Positions 7,451 to 13,055 are shown, counted from the stretch's first letter. The stretch: DNA of 13,154 nt from an uncultured Veillonella sp. (GCA_902478055.1 CABSJL010000029.1:1-13154), one strand, 5' to 3'. Numbers and translations: made by a program. Notes: a model not told the origin generated them from the letters alone.

Positions 7451-7514
7451 ATTAGAGACCTCCGTGTCATGTATTTGTGGTTATTTACATTTTACACGAG
7501 ATCTCCAATATGAG
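7446..7514 (-). promoter_or_regulatory. Start-hiding hairpin of the transposase gene
   Basis: In minus-strand RNA, 7514-7495 can pair with 7466-7446 to give 20 base pairs, two of them G-U, with one bulged G and a 28-base loop. The 3' arm contains the ribosome binding site (GGAGGT) and the AUG. RNA begun at a native promoter inside the loop region would lack the 5' arm and stay translatable, while RNA entering from outside would fold. Similar control is established for IS10 and IS50; applying it here is inference. Confidence 0.6.
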
Positions 7515-7521
7515 TTTTTTA

Positions 7522-7547
7522 TTTGTCGCAATATATTTTACAATTCA
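7522..7547 (-). repeat. IS30 right terminal inverted repeat
   Basis: Reads on the plus strand from TTTGTCGCA to CAATTCA, the inverted and partly diverged copy of the left repeat (21/26 identical). Confidence 0.8.
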
Positions 7548-7555
7548 TCATACAA

Positions 7556-7585
7556 AAAAGACGCTTAGCATACTAAGCGTCTTTT
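7556..7585. terminator. Bidirectional terminator
   Basis: A 13-bp perfect stem, AAAAGACGCTTAG (7556-7568) with CTAAGCGTCTTTT (7573-7585), and a 4-base loop, with T-rich ends on both strands. It ends the 49-codon gene on the minus strand. Before the IS30 insertion it would also have stood about 60 bases behind the DUF4241 stop. Confidence 0.85.
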
Positions 7586-7609
7586 ATATATTATATTTAA
7601 TTGTAAGGT

Positions 7610-7759
7610 CTAAACTCCGAAAATCCAGTTAACGAATACACGAAGGATACTTAGACCTACAATAATTTCAGCTAAGAATCTTAAGGAACCTTCCATACCA
7701 TTACCTAAATGTTTTAAACTGCCAATTTTGGCTTTACTTACGATGTCACACCAGCACAT
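7610..7759 (-). CDS. Small 49-residue hydrophobic protein, unrecognised
   Basis: Begins MCWCDIVSKAKIGSLKHLG and ends NWIFGV. The N-terminal half is mildly basic with cysteines at 2 and 4 and a flexible GNGMEG stretch (19-24). Residues 27-49 are mostly hydrophobic with isolated charges (R27, E31, R40), compatible with a membrane helix or an amphipathic membrane-binding helix. No signal peptidase or double-glycine leader site is evident. The gene is a complete unit: a TTGAAA-17-TAAAAT promoter, GGAGGT 5 bases before the ATG, and a 13-bp terminator 25 bases after the stop. That architecture is the main evidence that it is real. Possible roles include a small membrane regulator, toxin or peptide signal, but nothing in the sequence chooses among them. 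Confidence 0.7.
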   Translation of the reverse strand: MCWCDIVSKAKIGSLKHLGNGMEGSLRFLAEIIVGLSILRVFVNWIFGV

Positions 7760-7810
7760 ATAATACCTCCGTGAGAGTTAATATGAGTAAATTACATAAC
7801 TTATATGCTT

Positions 7811-7839
7811 ATTTTACAACCTTATATCAAAAATTTCAA
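7811..7839 (-). promoter_or_regulatory. Sigma70-type promoter of the 49-residue protein gene
   Basis: On the minus strand TTGAAA (7834-7839) and TAAAAT (7811-7816) are separated by exactly 17 bases. Initiation near 7804 gives a leader of about 45 bases before the ATG at 7759. Confidence 0.65.
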
Positions 7840-8283
7840 TATGTATTTAAAATTAAATAATAATAATTCTACACATACATCTATAATAATAAAATTATAG
7901 TTACCATAAACCTACATAAAATAAGGAATCATAAGCATCTAGTTAGTTTGGTATATATTAAGGTTATGTAAGACTTATATAAATATATATAGCTAAATGA
8001 TGTTATATAAAAAGATAGTTGTATTAGATACTAAACATTATTTAAGAGTTTATTTGTATATACACCTAAGGTTAATGATTAATAAGCTTAAAAAACATAG
8101 TTTAAACATTTACATATATTAAGTTTTATATAGTGAGATTAACTAGGTTACATAAATTAAATTAGAATTATAAGGTTAGATAAATTGAGTTAAATATTGT
8201 GTAATTGAATAGATTACATAATATGAAACGATAGGATCTGTTGATTGAGTAATTTAAAGGCTTATTTGGGTTGAAATGTAAAT
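7840..8283. other. AT-rich intergenic stretch without a supported gene
   Basis: About four-fifths A+T in sampled lines, clearly richer than the genes around it, and dense in stop codons. The motif (A)AGGTTA recurs at about 7960, 8068, 8145 and 8172 without regular spacing. A weak extended -10 (TGG-TATATA, 7949-7957) and a terminator at 8284-8316 hint at a plus-strand transcript. I see no tRNA, CRISPR, origin or known RNA in it. Confidence 0.6.
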
Positions 8284-8316
8284 AAACTAGCTTATAGATA
8301 TATAGGCTAGTTTTTT
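8284..8316 (+). terminator. Plus-strand Rho-independent terminator with no assigned gene
   Basis: A 13-bp stem (8284-8296 with 8301-8313, one G-T pair, loop GATA), centred on AAACTAG...CTAGTTT and running into a T tract (TTTTTTATTTG). No T tract exists for the minus strand, so it acts on plus-strand RNA, yet no plus-strand gene lies upstream as far back as DUF4241. Confidence 0.7.
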
Positions 8317-8327
8317 ATTTGTTTTTG

Positions 8328-8364
8328 AATTACTTCCGATAACGATATATTATCGGAAGTAATT
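8328..8364. repeat. 15-bp perfect inverted repeat
   Basis: Bases 8328-8342 (containing TTACTTCCGATA) are the exact reverse complement of 8350-8364 around a 7-base centre. Neither strand has a terminator-type T tract after it. It lies between two terminators and its role is unclear. Confidence 0.6.
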
Positions 8365-8396
8365 ATATAAAGAAAATTGGGCCTATATGGCCCAAT
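8365..8396 (-). terminator. Terminator of the PAP2 phosphatase gene
   Basis: The stem ATTGGGCC (8376-8383) / GGCCCAAT (8389-8396) has a 5-base loop and is followed on the minus strand by TTTCTTTATAT. It lies 35 bases beyond the phosphatase stop. Confidence 0.75.
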
Positions 8397-8430
8397 CCCT
8401 TATGTTATATAGTTTTTTTACTTATTAAGC

Positions 8431-9048
8431 TTATTTGCGTTTAAATGTGTATGGTTCGTATTCTACATCATTATGACGGTTAGTCCACCAGTTCCAACCG
8501 ATTCTTGCAAGCTTCCATGCAATGAAGCCTACGATAATGCCCAATACTAAGCCTGTTAATACATCTGTTGGATAATGTACAAATAGATATACTCTAGAAA
8601 ATGCTACTACTAATGACCCAAGTAATGCTATAATTCCCAAATATCGCTTCTGAGGCGCTATTTGACTCAAGCCTAGGTAAATGGTCATGGCAGATGCAAA
8701 TGAACCAAAACTATGGCCTGACGGGAATGAATAACTATTTGCTTTTGGTAATGCAGACTCTAATGGTACTGTTACATTAGGAAAATCTACAAATGGTCTT
8801 AATCGAGCTACATGTGGTTTTAAACCTTGGTCACCGATGATAAATACAAATCCTAATGCAATTATTATCGCAACGCCTAATACACGATATTTTTTCTGTA
8901 ACATCAATAATAAGGCAATGACAATCCATAAGGCACCGCTGCCAGTAATTTTTGAAATAAATGCCATAATTGGTGTTAAAAAACTATATACAAGATGGTC
9001 ATGTACATAGAAGATCAAGGAGTGATCAAATTGTAAGATTGTGTCCAT
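8431..9048 (-). CDS. PAP2-family membrane phosphatase
   Basis: A 205-residue polytopic membrane protein. The three PAP2 catalytic motifs are complete: KPHVARLRP (K77, R84, KX6RP), SFPSGH (H112) and SRVYLFVHYPTD (R152, H158, D162). Hydrophobic segments at about 38-52, 55-72, 114-130, 137-150 and 162-180 place the active site on the outer face of the membrane. The family removes phosphate from lipid phosphates; a BcrC-like undecaprenyl pyrophosphate phosphatase that recycles the cell-wall carrier lipid is plausible, as is a phosphatidylglycerol-phosphate phosphatase. The C-terminal tail (WWTNRHNDVEYEPYTFKRK) is polar and basic. A GAGGAA ribosome binding site lies close before the ATG. A TATAAT and a Fur-like site upstream suggest iron-linked control. 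It is a monocistronic gene. Confidence 0.88.
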   Translation of the reverse strand: MDTILQFDHSLIFYVHDHLVYSFLTPIMAFISKITGSGALWIVIALLLMLQKKYRVLGVAIIIALGFVFIIGDQGLKPHVARLRPFVDFPNVTVPLESALPKANSYSFPSGHSFGSFASAMTIYLGLSQIAPQKRYLGIIALLGSLVVAFSRVYLFVHYPTDVLTGLVLGIIVGFIAWKLARIGWNWWTNRHNDVEYEPYTFKRK

Positions 9049-9072
9049 AGTTTCCTCTTCTATTTTACTAAA

Positions 9073-9097
9073 TGATAATTATTGAGAATGATTGAGG
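9073..9097 (-). promoter_or_regulatory. Possible Fur box before the PAP2 gene
   Basis: TGATAAT-T-ATTGAGA (9073-9087) matches the 7-1-7 Fur pattern TGATAAT-N-ATTATCA at 11 of 14 fixed positions. An overlapping TGAGAAT-G-ATTGAGG follows in 10-bp phase. It lies at and just downstream of the expected transcription start, a normal place for a repressor. AT-rich DNA makes such matches easier, so this is moderate evidence only. Confidence 0.4.
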
Positions 9098-9101
9098 GGA
9101 A

Positions 9102-9107
9102 ATTATA
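9102..9107 (-). promoter_or_regulatory. -10 element of the PAP2 gene
   Basis: Perfect TATAAT on the minus strand, 54 bases before the start codon. It sits in the centre of the dyad ATTGAGG (9091-9097) / CCTCAAT (9109-9115), which may be an operator. No strong -35. Confidence 0.45.
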
Positions 9108-9181
9108 TCCTCAATATTCTGTATTGGATTTCCATATACTTTGTAATATGTATATATTGGTTTCTCAATTACATCCAAATA

Positions 9182-9225
9182 ATAGCCTAAACTATTTATA
9201 CCTCATGGTCAATAGTTTAGGCTAT
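9182..9225 (-). terminator. Probable terminator hairpin behind the VanW-family gene
   Basis: A 15-bp perfect stem (9182-9196 with 9211-9225; core TAGCCTAAACTA) with a 14-base loop begins 18 bases beyond the VanW stop. The tract after it on the minus strand (TATTTGG) is only weakly T-rich, so termination may be inefficient or the hairpin may mainly protect the 3' end. Confidence 0.55.
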
Positions 9226-9243
9226 ATTTAATAAAATCTTTAA

Positions 9244-10587
9244 TTATGGTTTCTTTTTATCTGATTTTTTAGTTGAACCTTCAGGTGGCATTGTTATGAT
9301 CGTATCTACTGGGTCATATACAGATTCAAAGGAATCAGTTTGTGTAACCCAATTACCATATGTTATGGTTCTATACGTATTCATTGTTAAGCCTACATGC
9401 CCCTCTTGTACTTCTTTTTCTTTTAAAGATGAATCTACGCGTGTAATTGTCTTATTTGGTATTTCATTACGATCACCAACTGAAATAGATACATTTTTAG
9501 GCTTGTCTTGAGCAGTACCTATAATATAGATGGTTAGTGTACCATGATTCATCACACTGAGAATATAAATGGATTGCTGGTATGGATTTCTAAACTTAAA
9601 GTCTAAATAGCCCCATGCTACTGTAGCATCACGACCAGCTTGAATATATCCAACAGGTTCAAAGTGAGGTGTACGTTCTACAATATTCATGCCAGATAAT
9701 AAGGCTGTATTAAAGATGGTAGAACTAACTTGGCAAATGCCACCACCAATACCTGGAACCAATTTGCCATCAATCATTACCGGTGCATCATCATAGCCAG
9801 CCTCAGCAGTACGCTCGCCTACAACATCGTTAAAGGAGAATACTGAACCAGGCTTAATCAACGTACCATTGATTTTATCAGATGCGAGTTGAATGTTATG
9901 TGTTCTGCTTTCATTATTTGGATCAAAATCTGTACTAAAGGATGCTAGAACGGTATTTAATGGTTTTAAATCAGAATCAGTAACCTTAATAGTATTTTTT
10001 GTGGTAAATACCATAGATAGAGATGTGATGCTTTCTCCAGATTGTAATTGATCCTTAAGGTTTTGTAAGGTTGCATCAATATCAATGCGTTTACCTTCTT
10101 TAGCAGGATGGAATACAACTTGACCATTCTCAATAGTTAGATATGCATCATGTCCTGGCGTATCAATTGATTTAGCCAGCTCTGTAAGGTAAGTTTTGCT
10201 TTTTACCTCGTCTAGCTTATATTGTGGTTGAAAATGTTGGCCATAATATAAGGCATTAAATCTATGTGAAAGTAATGTCCACCAATCATCTTCATATCCA
10301 TATGTAGAAATAGCTTTTACTACAGCCTCTGTATCTATCTGAATACCTAAATCATGATACGTAGCCTGTTGTTTTTTATTATTCCCCATATAAATGGATA
10401 TAGTCTGTTGTGGTATTTTACTATTTAGCTCTTGGATTCGAGCTTGTAATTCACCCTTTGGTGTATTAGATAGATCTGTGTCATTGTAAAATACGCCATA
10501 CGATATATTTTCTGTTGGGATGTATGAGCAGCCGCTCGTACTCAGCAGGACAAGCATAGTCCCTAATATTATATATTTTTTACTCAT
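9244..10587 (-). CDS. VanW-family envelope protein, possible lipoprotein
   Basis: A 447-residue exported protein. The N-terminus has a signal peptide ending STSGC (C20), a weak lipobox because the residue at -3 is threonine. Residues about 30-200 resemble the repeated peptidoglycan-binding-type region (PG_binding_4) that precedes VanW domains. The VanW domain covers about 220-350, with PGSVFSFNDVVGERT, the hallmark VPGIGGGICQVSSTIFNTAL and AGRDATVAWGYLDFKFRN. A C-terminal extension (about 375-435) resembles a G5-like module and ends in a Lys/Pro-rich tail. VanW domains occur near vancomycin-resistance genes and in many cell-envelope proteins; their activity is not established to my knowledge. 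No van genes are present, so a resistance role is not implied. GGGAGAG lies 11 bases before the ATG, longer than usual here. Confidence 0.86.
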   Translation of the reverse strand: MSKKYIILGTMLVLLSTSGCSYIPTENISYGVFYNDTDLSNTPKGELQARIQELNSKIPQQTISIYMGNNKKQQATYHDLGIQIDTEAVVKAISTYGYEDDWWTLLSHRFNALYYGQHFQPQYKLDEVKSKTYLTELAKSIDTPGHDAYLTIENGQVVFHPAKEGKRIDIDATLQNLKDQLQSGESITSLSMVFTTKNTIKVTDSDLKPLNTVLASFSTDFDPNNESRTHNIQLASDKINGTLIKPGSVFSFNDVVGERTAEAGYDDAPVMIDGKLVPGIGGGICQVSSTIFNTALLSGMNIVERTPHFEPVGYIQAGRDATVAWGYLDFKFRNPYQQSIYILSVMNHGTLTIYIIGTAQDKPKNVSISVGDRNEIPNKTITRVDSSLKEKEVQEGHVGLTMNTYRTITYGNWVTQTDSFESVYDPVDTIITMPPEGSTKKSDKKKP

Positions 10588-10627
10588 TGTATTATAAACT
10601 CTCCCAAATTAGTCATTATATTCTCTA

Positions 10628-10636
10628 ATTATAGCA
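10628..10636 (-). promoter_or_regulatory. Extended -10 promoter of the VanW-family gene
   Basis: TGC-TATAAT on the minus strand, a perfect extended -10, 41 bases before the start codon. No clear -35. Confidence 0.5.
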
Positions 10637-10653
10637 TATAAGTACCTATTCTA

Positions 10654-10662
10654 TGGTACAAT
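10654..10662 (+). promoter_or_regulatory. Extended -10 promoter of the recombinase gene
   Basis: TGG-TACAAT lies 33 bases before the start. Its first half is also the right arm of GTACC-N8-GGTAC (10642-10659), a possible operator. It is divergent from, and close to, the VanW promoter, so the two could influence each other. Confidence 0.4.
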
Positions 10663-10694
10663 TATATTGATATTTTTAGGGGTAAGGGTGAATT

Positions 10695-11705
10695 ATGTCA
10701 GAGTCTAAGGAACAACAAAAACATTTCTATTTGCGCAATAACGATGCGCTTATGAATAGTACAAAGTTGTCTATGAAAGCAAAACAAAGTATATTGCTAT
10801 CTAAGGCTGAAAATACTGTGGATGCTTATGAATCGGATTGGGACGATTTCGTAGATTGGTGTACCTATCAAAAGGTATCTTATTTTCCGGCTACACCAGA
10901 AACCATAGTAAACTATATTAATGATCTTGCTGATTATGCTAAGGCAAATACGATTTCTCGTCGTATTAGCGCTATATCTGAGAATTATAATGCGTCTGGG
11001 CATCGGGATAATCCATGTATGGCACCTATCGTAAAACAAGCGTTACGGGGTATTAGACGTTTAAAAGGTACATTCCAACAAGGTAAGACACCAGTCCTAT
11101 TAGAGGATATTGAAGATATTTTAGATTGTATGACCAAGCTAGATGTACCTGAATTACAACTATTACGTGATAAAGCTATTCTTTTAATCGGATTTATGGG
11201 TGCTTTTCGGCGTAGCGAAATTGCGGCTATTACAGTAGAACATCTTCAATTCTCTCCACAAGGTGTCGAGATTTTTGTCCCATCATCTAAAGCTGACCAA
11301 GAAGGTCAAGGTGCTGTAGTGGCGATTCCGCATCTATCTGGTTCTCCTTTAGACGCAGTTCGCGCCTTACAGCAATGGTTACGTGCATCTGGTATAACAG
11401 ATGGTCCTGTATTTAGAGGTTTTACTAAAAATATGTCGTTACGTAAAACAGCTATATCAGATAAGATGATTGCCGAAATCGTAAAGAAATATATTTCTCT
11501 TATCGGTCTTGATCCTGCCATGTATGGAGCCCATAGCTTGCGTCATGGCTTTGCAACGACTGCCGCAGCTTATGGTGTGGAAGAACGTAATATTATGAGA
11601 CAAACACGCCACCATAGCGTAAATATGGTTCGTCGTTATATTAATGAAGCGAACAAGTTTGTAGACAATCCTATTTCAACAATCTTTGAAAAGCGATTTA
11701 GATAA
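10695..11705 (+). CDS. Tyrosine recombinase / integrase
   Basis: A 336-residue site-specific recombinase. Residues about 35-125 form the SAM-like core-binding domain (TVDAYESDWDDFVDWC, then TISRRISAISENY). The catalytic domain from about 135 carries the full set: R172 in GAFRRSEI, K199 in PSSKAD, H280 and R283 in AHSLRHG, H306 in TRHHS and the nucleophile Y315 in MVRRYI. All six positions are present, so it should be active. It cuts and rejoins DNA through a 3'-phosphotyrosine. The lack of an N-terminal arm-binding domain makes it more like XerC/D-type or transposon recombinases than lambda integrase. No phage, conjugation or cassette genes adjoin it, so it is either a resident recombinase or a remnant. 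A 23-bp direct repeat spans its stop codon. AAGGG lies 6 bases before the ATG. Confidence 0.9.
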   Translation: MSESKEQQKHFYLRNNDALMNSTKLSMKAKQSILLSKAENTVDAYESDWDDFVDWCTYQKVSYFPATPETIVNYINDLADYAKANTISRRISAISENYNASGHRDNPCMAPIVKQALRGIRRLKGTFQQGKTPVLLEDIEDILDCMTKLDVPELQLLRDKAILLIGFMGAFRRSEIAAITVEHLQFSPQGVEIFVPSSKADQEGQGAVVAIPHLSGSPLDAVRALQQWLRASGITDGPVFRGFTKNMSLRKTAISDKMIAEIVKKYISLIGLDPAMYGAHSLRHGFATTAAAYGVEERNIMRQTRHHSVNMVRRYINEANKFVDNPISTIFEKRFR

Positions 11706-11744
11706 CAACTATTAATCACTTGATTTAGATAATAACTATAAATC
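11695..11744 (+). repeat. 23-bp direct repeat at the end of the recombinase gene
   Basis: Two copies, 11695-11717 and 11722-11744, agree at 21 of 23 positions (GATTTAGATAA-Y-AACTAT-W-AATC) and are 4 bases apart (27-bp period). The first copy contains the last codons and stop of the recombinase. It could be recombinase binding or attachment DNA, or a simple tandem duplication. Confidence 0.7.
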
Positions 11745-11768
11745 GGTTAATAACATACATGAAACAAC

Positions 11769-11803
11769 AAAAAGCAGCTATCTCTATTGAGTAGCTGCTT
11801 TTT
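11769..11803. terminator. Bidirectional terminator
   Basis: AAAAAGCAGCTA (11769-11780) pairs with TAGCTGCTTTTT (11792-11803): 12 bp perfect, 11-base loop, T tracts on both strands. It serves the recombinase gene (+) and the LysM gene (-). Confidence 0.85.
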
Positions 11804-11827
11804 CGTGTGGGTTACACCCATATATAT

Positions 11828-12136
11828 TTAGTTTTGAGCCACATAGTCCAAAGCTCTAACTGGACTATCAGTTTTATGTGCTGGTACCTTTAAAACTGTA
11901 CCAGGTACAAGTGTACCAGAATCACTGATGTTATTAAGTTCTTTCATGGCATATACCATTTCACGAACATCCATATCTTTATGAGCTGTGCGAGCTGCAA
12001 TATCCCACATTGTATCGCCTGCTTGTACCTTTACTTCGCGTACTGCATGTGTATTTGCATCTGTTACAGGGTTTGTCATATTATAACCAAATAATACTGT
12101 TAAGCACATTCCTAGCATCATTAATATATTTTTCAT
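11828..12136 (-). CDS. yneA: YneA-like SOS cell-division suppressor (membrane-anchored LysM protein)
   Basis: A 102-residue protein: an N-terminal membrane anchor (about residues 3-19, ILMMLGMCLTVLFGYNM), a short linker, and one LysM domain (about 34-85, from VKVQAGDTMWDIAART to LVPGTVLKVP), then a short tail. The start at 12136 is chosen because GAGGT lies 5 bases upstream and gives a normal anchor; the frame stays open further upstream, but that part runs through the promoter and LexA boxes. Bacillus subtilis YneA has the same size and plan, is divergent from lexA, and delays division during the SOS response. Here too the gene is divergent from lexA, with LexA boxes in and next to its promoter. 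The division-block function is inferred from this combined evidence; a general LysM wall protein is the alternative. Confidence 0.75.
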   Translation of the reverse strand: MKNILMMLGMCLTVLFGYNMTNPVTDANTHAVREVKVQAGDTMWDIAARTAHKDMDVREMVYAMKELNNISDSGTLVPGTVLKVPAHKTDSPVRALDYVAQN

Positions 12137-12171
12137 CTCATACCTCACATTTACATCGAACATAATATCTG

Positions 12172-12185
12172 AGAACATTTGTTTG
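12172..12185 (-). promoter_or_regulatory. LexA box 3 (yneA side)
   Basis: AGAAC-ATTT-GTTTG matches the Gram-positive SOS box CGAAC-N4-GTTCG at 8 of 10 arm positions. It lies just downstream of the predicted yneA transcription start, where bound LexA would block the gene. Confidence 0.6.
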
Positions 12186-12196
12186 TTTACATGCAT

Positions 12197-12226
12197 ATAA
12201 TAGCACACGAACGAATGTTCGGTCAA
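12197..12226 (-). promoter_or_regulatory. yneA promoter
   Basis: Minus strand TTGACC (12221-12226), an 18-base spacer and TATTAT (12197-12202), with TGC extending the -10. LexA box 1 fills most of the spacer. Confidence 0.65.
12208..12221. promoter_or_regulatory. LexA box 1 (strongest)
   Basis: CGAAC-GAAT-GTTCG has perfect arms of the Gram-positive (Cheo-type) SOS operator. It lies between the -35 and -10 of the yneA promoter. Confidence 0.88.
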
Positions 12227-12233
12227 GAGTTTT

Positions 12234-12247
12234 AGAACAAATGTTTG
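12234..12247. promoter_or_regulatory. LexA box 2 (lexA side)
   Basis: AGAAC-AAAT-GTTTG matches the SOS operator at 8 of 10 arm positions. It is centred 26 bp from box 1 and overlaps the -35 of the upstream lexA promoter, consistent with LexA autoregulation. Confidence 0.65.
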
Positions 12248-12273
12248 CAAAAACTTTTAAAATTGCCTATAAT
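12245..12273 (+). promoter_or_regulatory. lexA promoter P1
   Basis: TTGCAA (12245-12250), exactly 17 bases, TATAAT (12268-12273). It gives a leader of about 100 bases. LexA box 2 covers the first bases of the -35. Confidence 0.65.
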
Positions 12274-12316
12274 AAGTATGTAAGTTAGTAATTATCTTAC
12301 TTTTTCATTATATAGC

Positions 12317-12346
12317 ATGACATGTGTTATTTTTTACGCATATAAA
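12317..12346 (+). promoter_or_regulatory. Possible second lexA promoter P2
   Basis: ATGACA (12317-12322), 18 bases, TATAAA (12341-12346), about 26 bases of leader. No LexA box overlaps it, so it could give basal expression. Confidence 0.35.
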
Positions 12347-12378
12347 TATTGACATTACATTGACTTTGGAGGTTCATC

Positions 12379-13050
12379 GTGAGACGCCCTGCTACAGATA
12401 TTAATACTAAACAGCGCCGTATATTAGATTTTATTAAAGATTCACTACATAATGAATATCGTTGTCCTACTGTTCGTGAAATCTGTACACATGTAGGGCT
12501 TAGTTCTACATCTACTGTACAATCTCATTTGAATGCTCTTGAAAAGTTTGGTTATATTAAACGAGATCCTAATAAAAACCGTGCTATTACTGTTTTAGAG
12601 GATACAAAACCTTCTATTTCTGTAGCTGGTAATGAAACTTCAAGCTCTGATAACTTTGAATTTTTAGGTGCCGGTCTAAAACAAGTACCTCTCATTGGTA
12701 CTGTTCAAGCTGGTATGCCTATTACTGCAGTTGAAAATTTAGAGGCTACCCTTACATTGCCTGTTCAATTGACTGGGGATTCTGATTGCTTTTTACTTCG
12801 CGTTCAAGGCGAATCTATGATGAATATCGGTATGTATGAAGGCGATATGCTTATTGTACGCCATCAAAATACTGCTAATAATGGTGATGTTGTTGTAGCT
12901 CGTATTGATGATGAAGCTACTGTAAAACGTTTTTATAAAGAAAATGGACATATTCGTTTACAACCTGAAAATGATGATTTTGATCCTATTATTGTGGATG
13001 ATTGTCATATTGAAGGGCTTGTAATCGGTCTTGTACGCGATAGAATTTAA
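12379..13050 (+). CDS. lexA: LexA SOS repressor
   Basis: A 223-residue repressor of the DNA-damage regulon. The N-terminal winged helix-turn-helix (residues 1-73) includes TKQRRILDFI, CPTVREICTHVGLSSTSTVQ and GYIKRDPNKNRAI. A linker is followed by the self-cleavage domain: the cleavage bond lies in GTVQAGMPI (A111-G112), the nucleophile is S146 in VQGESMMN and the general base is K183 in ATVKRF. The Ser-Lys spacing of 37 equals that of E. coli LexA. Cleavage is stimulated by RecA filaments. The start is GTG at 12379, with GGAGGT 5 bases upstream. The protein is somewhat longer than typical LexA because of a Ser/Asn-rich linker (about 75-95). It is divergent from yneA, and the gene is probably autoregulated through box 2. 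Confidence 0.96.
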   Translation: MRRPATDINTKQRRILDFIKDSLHNEYRCPTVREICTHVGLSSTSTVQSHLNALEKFGYIKRDPNKNRAITVLEDTKPSISVAGNETSSSDNFEFLGAGLKQVPLIGTVQAGMPITAVENLEATLTLPVQLTGDSDCFLLRVQGESMMNIGMYEGDMLIVRHQNTANNGDVVVARIDDEATVKRFYKENGHIRLQPENDDFDPIIVDDCHIEGLVIGLVRDRI

Positions 13051-13055
13051 TAAAG

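Larger units (their letters stand above)
6485..7547 (-). mobile_element. IS30-family insertion sequence, complete
   Basis: A 1063-bp element bounded by 26-bp inverted repeats matching at 21 positions, with one transposase gene filling the interior. Both ends and the full reading frame are intact, so it may still be mobile. Outside the repeats the flanks (CCT on the left, TCA on the right) show no clear 2-3 bp target duplication. ATAC occurs two bases outside each end (6479-6482 and 7550-7553), so the exact boundary or target duplication is unsettled. The insertion lies between the DUF4241 gene and a bidirectional terminator. Confidence 0.88.

Noticed and set aside
6479..7553. ATAC on both sides of the IS30 element as a 4-bp target duplication
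   Set aside because: It leaves two unmatched bases between each copy and the inverted repeats, and IS30 elements usually make 2-3 bp duplications. Kept as unresolved.
7997..8122. A 41-codon plus-strand open frame (MMLYKKIVVL...) in the AT-rich stretch
   Set aside because: No ribosome binding site precedes it, unlike the other genes here, and composition is plain AT-rich background. A chance frame is more likely.
7840..8283. CRISPR array or iteron origin in the AT-rich stretch
   Set aside because: The AGGTTA motifs are short and irregularly spaced; there are no repeat-spacer units, DnaA boxes or rep gene.
9244..10587. Vancomycin-resistance locus because of the VanW domain
   Set aside because: No VanA/H/X/Y/R/S-type genes are present; VanW domains are common in envelope proteins without a resistance role.
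12137..12250. 38-residue N-terminal extension of the LysM protein
   Set aside because: It would run through the promoter and all three LexA boxes and hide the membrane anchor inside the protein; the ATG at 12136 has a good ribosome binding site.
12280..12305. Attenuator in the lexA leader (GTAAG...CTTAC then TTTTT)
   Set aside because: The stem is only 5 bp and unlikely to stop transcription alone.
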